From Siphlonurus alternatus (Eukaryota; Arthropoda; Insecta; Ephemeroptera; Siphlonuridae): a DNA stretch of 64,000 nucleotides. Made by a program: the position numbers and the translations under genes. The stretch is from assembly GCA_949825025.1 (NCBI GenBank), contig OX463784.1, positions 1,947,168 through 2,011,167 of the forward strand, given 5' to 3'. Positions 59,571-64,000 of the stretch are shown here, in pieces. Under the pieces are notes generated by a model, which searched no databases, had not been told where the DNA came from, and saw only the letters and a list, made by a program, of their open reading frames with translations. Numbering within the stretch: position 1 is the first letter of the stretch; the number at the start of each line of letters is the position of its first letter.

Positions 59571-61186
59571 ATACAGTAAAAATCGACTTTATTTAAAAAA
59601 AAAGCCAGGTTTTAATAATTTATTTCTTGATGGATCGTGGACATTAAAGACATTCTCTAGGCGACGGTCATTGTCTTTCGGAAGTTGCTGTGACAGACGG
59701 GCACCAACACAATGAGCAGCACCAACGTAGCCAGCAGCACCAAATGATGGACTTCACTCAAAACAATTAACCCCCTAAAAGCGTTATTTTTTTTATTATT
59801 ATTATTATTTTTTTTGTTTTTGCGTAAAGATAACCTTATGCCTCATGGCATGACACAGTACCGAGTATATTGATAATCTTCATTCTAAGAATCTGTGCTG
59901 TTATAAAATTAATGTCCCTCCAGAAGGGTGAATAAATTTGTGGTTTTTCTGATTTAATTCAGTTTTGAAACTTTGCGGAGTGGTTTGAAGCAGAATTACT
60001 GACCTATTTGTGAAATTCGAATGCTGATGTAATAAGATGTAATAATGGCCATAAACATTATTTCCGGCTGCTTACAGAAGGATTATAAAATAAATTTGAA
60101 TACATATAATTCTGAATTATATATATCAGTTTACATACTTATAAGCTCGTTTATAAAAGCAAACAAATATCTTTTTTTTCTTAAATTTCAAAAAAAATAA
60201 TTAAGTGACACGTACAAAAAGAAATTATATTATAATTATCTATTTTTTGCTTAGCTAACGTTGTATATTTTTGAACAACCTTATTTTTAAAATGGTCACG
60301 TACAAATTAAATGACTGGGAATTTTTTACATAATTATTATTTATATAATTGTGTTTATATATAATTATATTTATTTTTTAATTTTTTTTTTACATTTTAT
60401 TTTATTGTTTTTAAATAACTGAATTTTTTATAATGTACTAAATAAAGATTACATTATTCCAATTCTTGTTACATATACATAATATCAAAATATTAAATTT
60501 GCAGGTCTAACAATTAAAATAATTATATCTGCGAAGTTTAAGGTGAAAATGTAAGAAGGAGAAATATTTTGTGAAAGATATGATCACATTTGACCTTTTG
60601 ATAAGCTCAGTGGGTATTAATGTGAAAATATGATAAAGATAGGAATAGAAATTTTAAATTAAATAAAATGCAAAAATAACATTGATTTATGCTTTTTATT
60701 ATTGAACATATACCCTAGTTGAAAAATTACGTCTTCAACTCATCCTTTACAAGTTTAAACTTAATCTTTTTACCTCTAAAACATATCTTATTTCCTCTTC
60801 GCTCAAAGTGAGAATGAAATAAAGAACAAACATTCCATGCTCAAGAAGAGGAAAAAAGACGTAATCTCCTTTTTCACTCTTTTTTTCTTCTAAAATGGAG
60901 CAAAATAGGAGGGATTTAGACGAAGAGAGCAACTTGTAGCGAATAAAAGATGAAAGTTATTTCAACTCTGCAAACAATAGAAAATCGCATGCTCTTTCAA
61001 TAGTTGATTAATTAATAGAAGACAAAAGCTTTTTGTATAAAATATATATATTTTTTTACCTTTTTAAAGCACCCTTAAAAAACCGCGTGCTGATAAACAT
61101 TATGTAACGTAAAAGTCAGGCAATGCTTGAACGCAAACTTTTTTTTACATGACTACTAACAACACAGAGTTTTGCAGAGGTGTTAA

Positions 61187-62580
61187 AGAGTGTTGGATTT
61201 CCATGAGAGACAACGGCGATGCGGCGCGATTTTGACGTAGAAACTGCATGTGAAATTCTATGCGGCGAGTTAATCTGCGACGGTGAATATCGCGCGTTAA
61301 TTTATACATGTTATACTTATACCATGCTCTTTTTGCAATCGCCAAATATAGCCGCTAATCAAATAAATAAAGATAAATAAGCCAAGACTTATAACTATTT
61401 ATAAGATAAATAGTGTCAAATAAAGATATTGTACCAAGTTCGTATTTAATGCAAGATGACTTGGACAGGGTGTGTAGATGGTCTCATGATTATAGTTTGG
61501 CAGTAAATATTAAGAAAACGAAAGTAATGTACATTGCAAATCCTTATTTACGTAAAAATGTGGAATTGCAATTATATATATTATACATGAGAATATTTGT
61601 TTACATAATAAAATTGGAGATAATTGAAATTGTAGTGTAATTGATGTAGTTGAGACCTATCAATGTTTGGGTGTGGTAATTGATAAAGACTTTAAATTTG
61701 ATCAACATTTATATAAAATAATGGCTAGGTTAAGATATTTACTTAAAAACTTGTATGAATTGTCTAAGTTTATGTCAAAAAAATGTTAAGAAATGTATAT
61801 TTTGCACTTGGTCACTCAATAATTTCGTATGGAGTACTTGCATGGGGTTTTACAAAATCAGGTAATTTAACTAAATTAAAAAAGTTGCAACTAAGGATTT
61901 TAAAAAGAATTAAAAAGGGTAAAAAATGTGATTGTGACGTGAATTATTTTAAATATTTCAATGTTTTACCAGTCAATGAATTAGCAAGATTTGTGCTTAC
62001 TATTGAGAAATTCAATGATATGAAAAATTTAGAGCCTAGAGTACATGATCATAAAACTAGGACTCTTTTCAATGAACCTGCTACAATTCCAAGAAGTAAT
62101 AATAGATTTGGAGAAATAACATGGAATTTTGTGCTACCAAAAATTTGGAACGAAATTCCGACAAATATTAGATTAATTGACCAAAAGATGTTACTGAAAA
62201 AAGTGCTGAGAAAACATATATTAAATAATTTGCGTTAATGTGAGCTGTAATACATTCTATTAATTGTATTTGTGCTTCTGTTTAAGTTGAAGGGTTTAAA
62301 TTTGTTCGTGCTTATTTTTGTTTGTTTTTGTTTTAATCTTTTGTTAATGTTATTAATGTATTGTTTTGTATTGTTATTTTTATAAATATAGGTAATTTTG
62401 TTTTTGTTTATACGTGTTAAGTATGTAAGTAAGTTCCAACCGATAAGGCTTCATTTAGGGCCTTGGTTGGACTGTATTTGTACACAATTTTATAGTAAAA
62501 AACTTAGATGTTACAGAAATTGGACATTATTCGCGTCGTGTCGCATGCTGAAAATCAATCATTTAAATGAACTTTTACGG
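61187..62580. mobile_element. MITE interrupted by a retrotransposon fragment, copy C
   Basis: Counterpart of 37370-38775. Confidence 0.7.
61418..62238 (+). pseudogene. Non-LTR retrotransposon reverse transcriptase, 3' fragment, copy C
   Basis: Better preserved than copy B. DIVPSSYLMQDDLDRVCRW and NIKKTKVMYIANPYLRKNVE are open to 61640. After a frame change comes the CLGVVIDKDFKFDQ region, then a 151-codon stretch at 61783-62238 (LGHSIISYGVLAWGF, QLRILKRIKKGKK, LPKIWNEIPTNIR). The 5' half of the element is missing, and at least one frameshift and one stop remain. Confidence 0.85.
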
Positions 62581-62984
62581 CGGATTCAGATGACGACTTT
62601 TATCATGCGACGTGAAGCGAATGATTTAACAATCATTGGCGGCCATATTTGGCGATTAGAAAACGAACATTGTATAATTAATACGATATTCACCGTCGAA
62701 AGTTGGCAAATTCACTCAGGCTCGGACTAAGAAGCTAAGGGCCATTCAGGGCCATATATAAAAGGCATTGCAGGCAGCAGGGGCCACTTTTCAGGGGGTC
62801 TGAGCCCTGTTTCCCTATGCTCCTATGTTAAAAATCTGAGGGGCCAGTCAGGACACAGCCTTATGGCCATGCAGTCCGATCCTGAATTTATTCAATCGCC
62901 TTATAGGATTTCACTGCTTTTACATCAAAGTCGCATCGCCGCATTTGCTCTTGAAAATAATCTGAATGGCGAGATAAGAATTTT
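62581..62984. mobile_element. GGCGGATTC-family MITE in the lectin 3' UTR, copy C
   Basis: Counterpart of 38776-39182, with a nested short MITE at 62714-62882 and AATAAA on the minus strand at 62887-62892. Confidence 0.7.
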
Positions 62985-62985
62985 T

Positions 62986-63648
62986 TTACATCTGTAGCTC
63001 ACAAACGTAATGGTAAGTTGACCCACACGACTCGTCACACCAGCTCGCGGGACTGACGGAGTTGTGACAAAGCGTCATGCAGTTATAGCTGCCACCTTTG
63101 TTGCCGTAACTCGGGTACCAACTTGTGTAGTTCATTACTTCTCCGCTGGTACTCCAGCGCCACCGACCTTCGGTACCTTCATCAGTACCTCCAATCCAAG
63201 AGGGGATATCTGAGGAACAAAATGTTTATGTGAAGATCGTGCAAGGAAAAAAAAATTATAGTTTTTGTTACATTGCTCCGTATGCGATATACTGTTTTAT
63301 GTTTTTGTTTTGTTCTTTGTTTAGTGCATCTTCGTATTTTGTATCTTGTCCCATCAAGACAGTCTTATCAACAGGTGTTATAGTTTGAACTGTGGCCATG
63401 ACCGACTTAATTTATCTACCCCGGCATTATCCATGTAGACGAGGGGGAACCATGGAAACCCCAAGTCAGGATGGTCGGTGTCAGAGTAAAGTGCGTGGTG
63501 TCCATGCAGAAGTTACGAACAGACTTGACTCACTGCCGATCAGCTTCATCCTTTGTTCAACCAGTAGTTTGTTCTCCTCCGCCGTCTCAATAACGGCCAG
63601 TTCAAACTGGTGTGTGCGGCAAAACGTCTGAGCGACATGCCAAGGTAA
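62986..63648 (-). CDS. C-type lectin domain, copy C: last two exons, intact
   Basis: Exon 63534-63648 (LPWHVAQTFCRTHQF..VEQRMKLIG) and exon 62986-63209 (IPSWIGGTDEGTEGRWRWST, NYTSWYPSYGNKGG, YNCMTLC, SWCDESC, YHYVCELQM, stop) join through a 324-bp intron with gtgagt..ctcag borders. All six cysteines and the Trp lost in copy B are present. Differences from copy B are Lys/Gln twice, Ile/Val and the stop/Trp. The 5' exons (signal peptide, coil) should lie beyond 64000. The domain is C-terminal, and WCD in place of WND makes classical calcium-dependent sugar binding uncertain. Confidence 0.9.
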
Positions 63649-64000
63649 CTGTAACCAATACCAAGTTAACAGTTAATAGTTCATCTGGCTGTATTACAAC
63701 AACTTAAAGTTCATATTGTTCAAATATATGATCATATATTTTCACTCGATCATTTAATTTGGGACTTCACTTTTTTTTTTTTTTTTTACTAAAGTAATGT
63801 CTATATAATTTATGAAGCCATAAACAGTGCAAAAAAAAACTGTTGTTTTACGCAATATATTTAACATAAACCGTCGGATCCACTTCATTTTTTTTTTTTT
63901 TTTCAAATTCAGTCCTGCAGATAGCTATATATAAAAATTACTGCAAAGTTGGAAGAATCTAGTACATGAAAATTAAGCTTGAAATGTGGGCTCAAAATTA

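Overview
This window is eukaryotic, repeat-rich, AT-rich DNA, most likely from an invertebrate animal. There are no operons or dense coding. There are spliceosomal introns with GT..AG borders, a secreted coiled-coil C-type lectin gene, 5S-rRNA-derived SINE copies, a mariner remnant, non-LTR retrotransposon fragments and many fold-back DNA elements. I cannot name the species; nothing diagnostic was seen.

Layout. 1-2200: a possible short exon, a hAT-like MITE, two head-to-tail TTAA-flanked MITEs and a decayed mariner transposase. 2242-7222: a block (copy A) that is an inverted relative of 24.5-28.2 kb and 53.7-57.4 kb. It carries its own 1.85 kb insertion, which holds a large fold-back with a 16-bp minisatellite in both arms. 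7.2-21.5 kb: nested fold-back elements, TA microsatellites and a 2.75 kb element (13260-16007) bounded by CCCTGGTAGCACA inverted repeats, with open frames inside. 21516-40545 (copy B) and 48814-64000 (copy C): a long direct segmental duplication with low divergence. B and C differ by whole insertions: a 5.37 kb element in B only (31155-36523), a 408-bp near-perfect palindrome in C only (49380-49787), and a 1.7 kb stretch in C with two plausible exons of an unrecognised gene.

Main gene. On the minus strand, eight phase-compatible exons between 45967 and 39185 encode a signal peptide, a long coiled coil and a C-terminal C-type lectin domain (CTLD). In copy B three in-frame stops interrupt it: TAA twice in exon 3 and TAG at a conserved CTLD Trp codon. 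There is no frameshift. In copy C the two CTLD exons (62986-63648) are intact with TGG at that codon; the 5' exons would lie beyond the window edge. So the duplication contains one lectin CTLD that looks functional and one with a nonsense mutation.

The rest is largely mobile-element stratigraphy. Because three related blocks are present, many insertions have visible empty sites, which fixes their ends and target-site duplications and gives their relative order.
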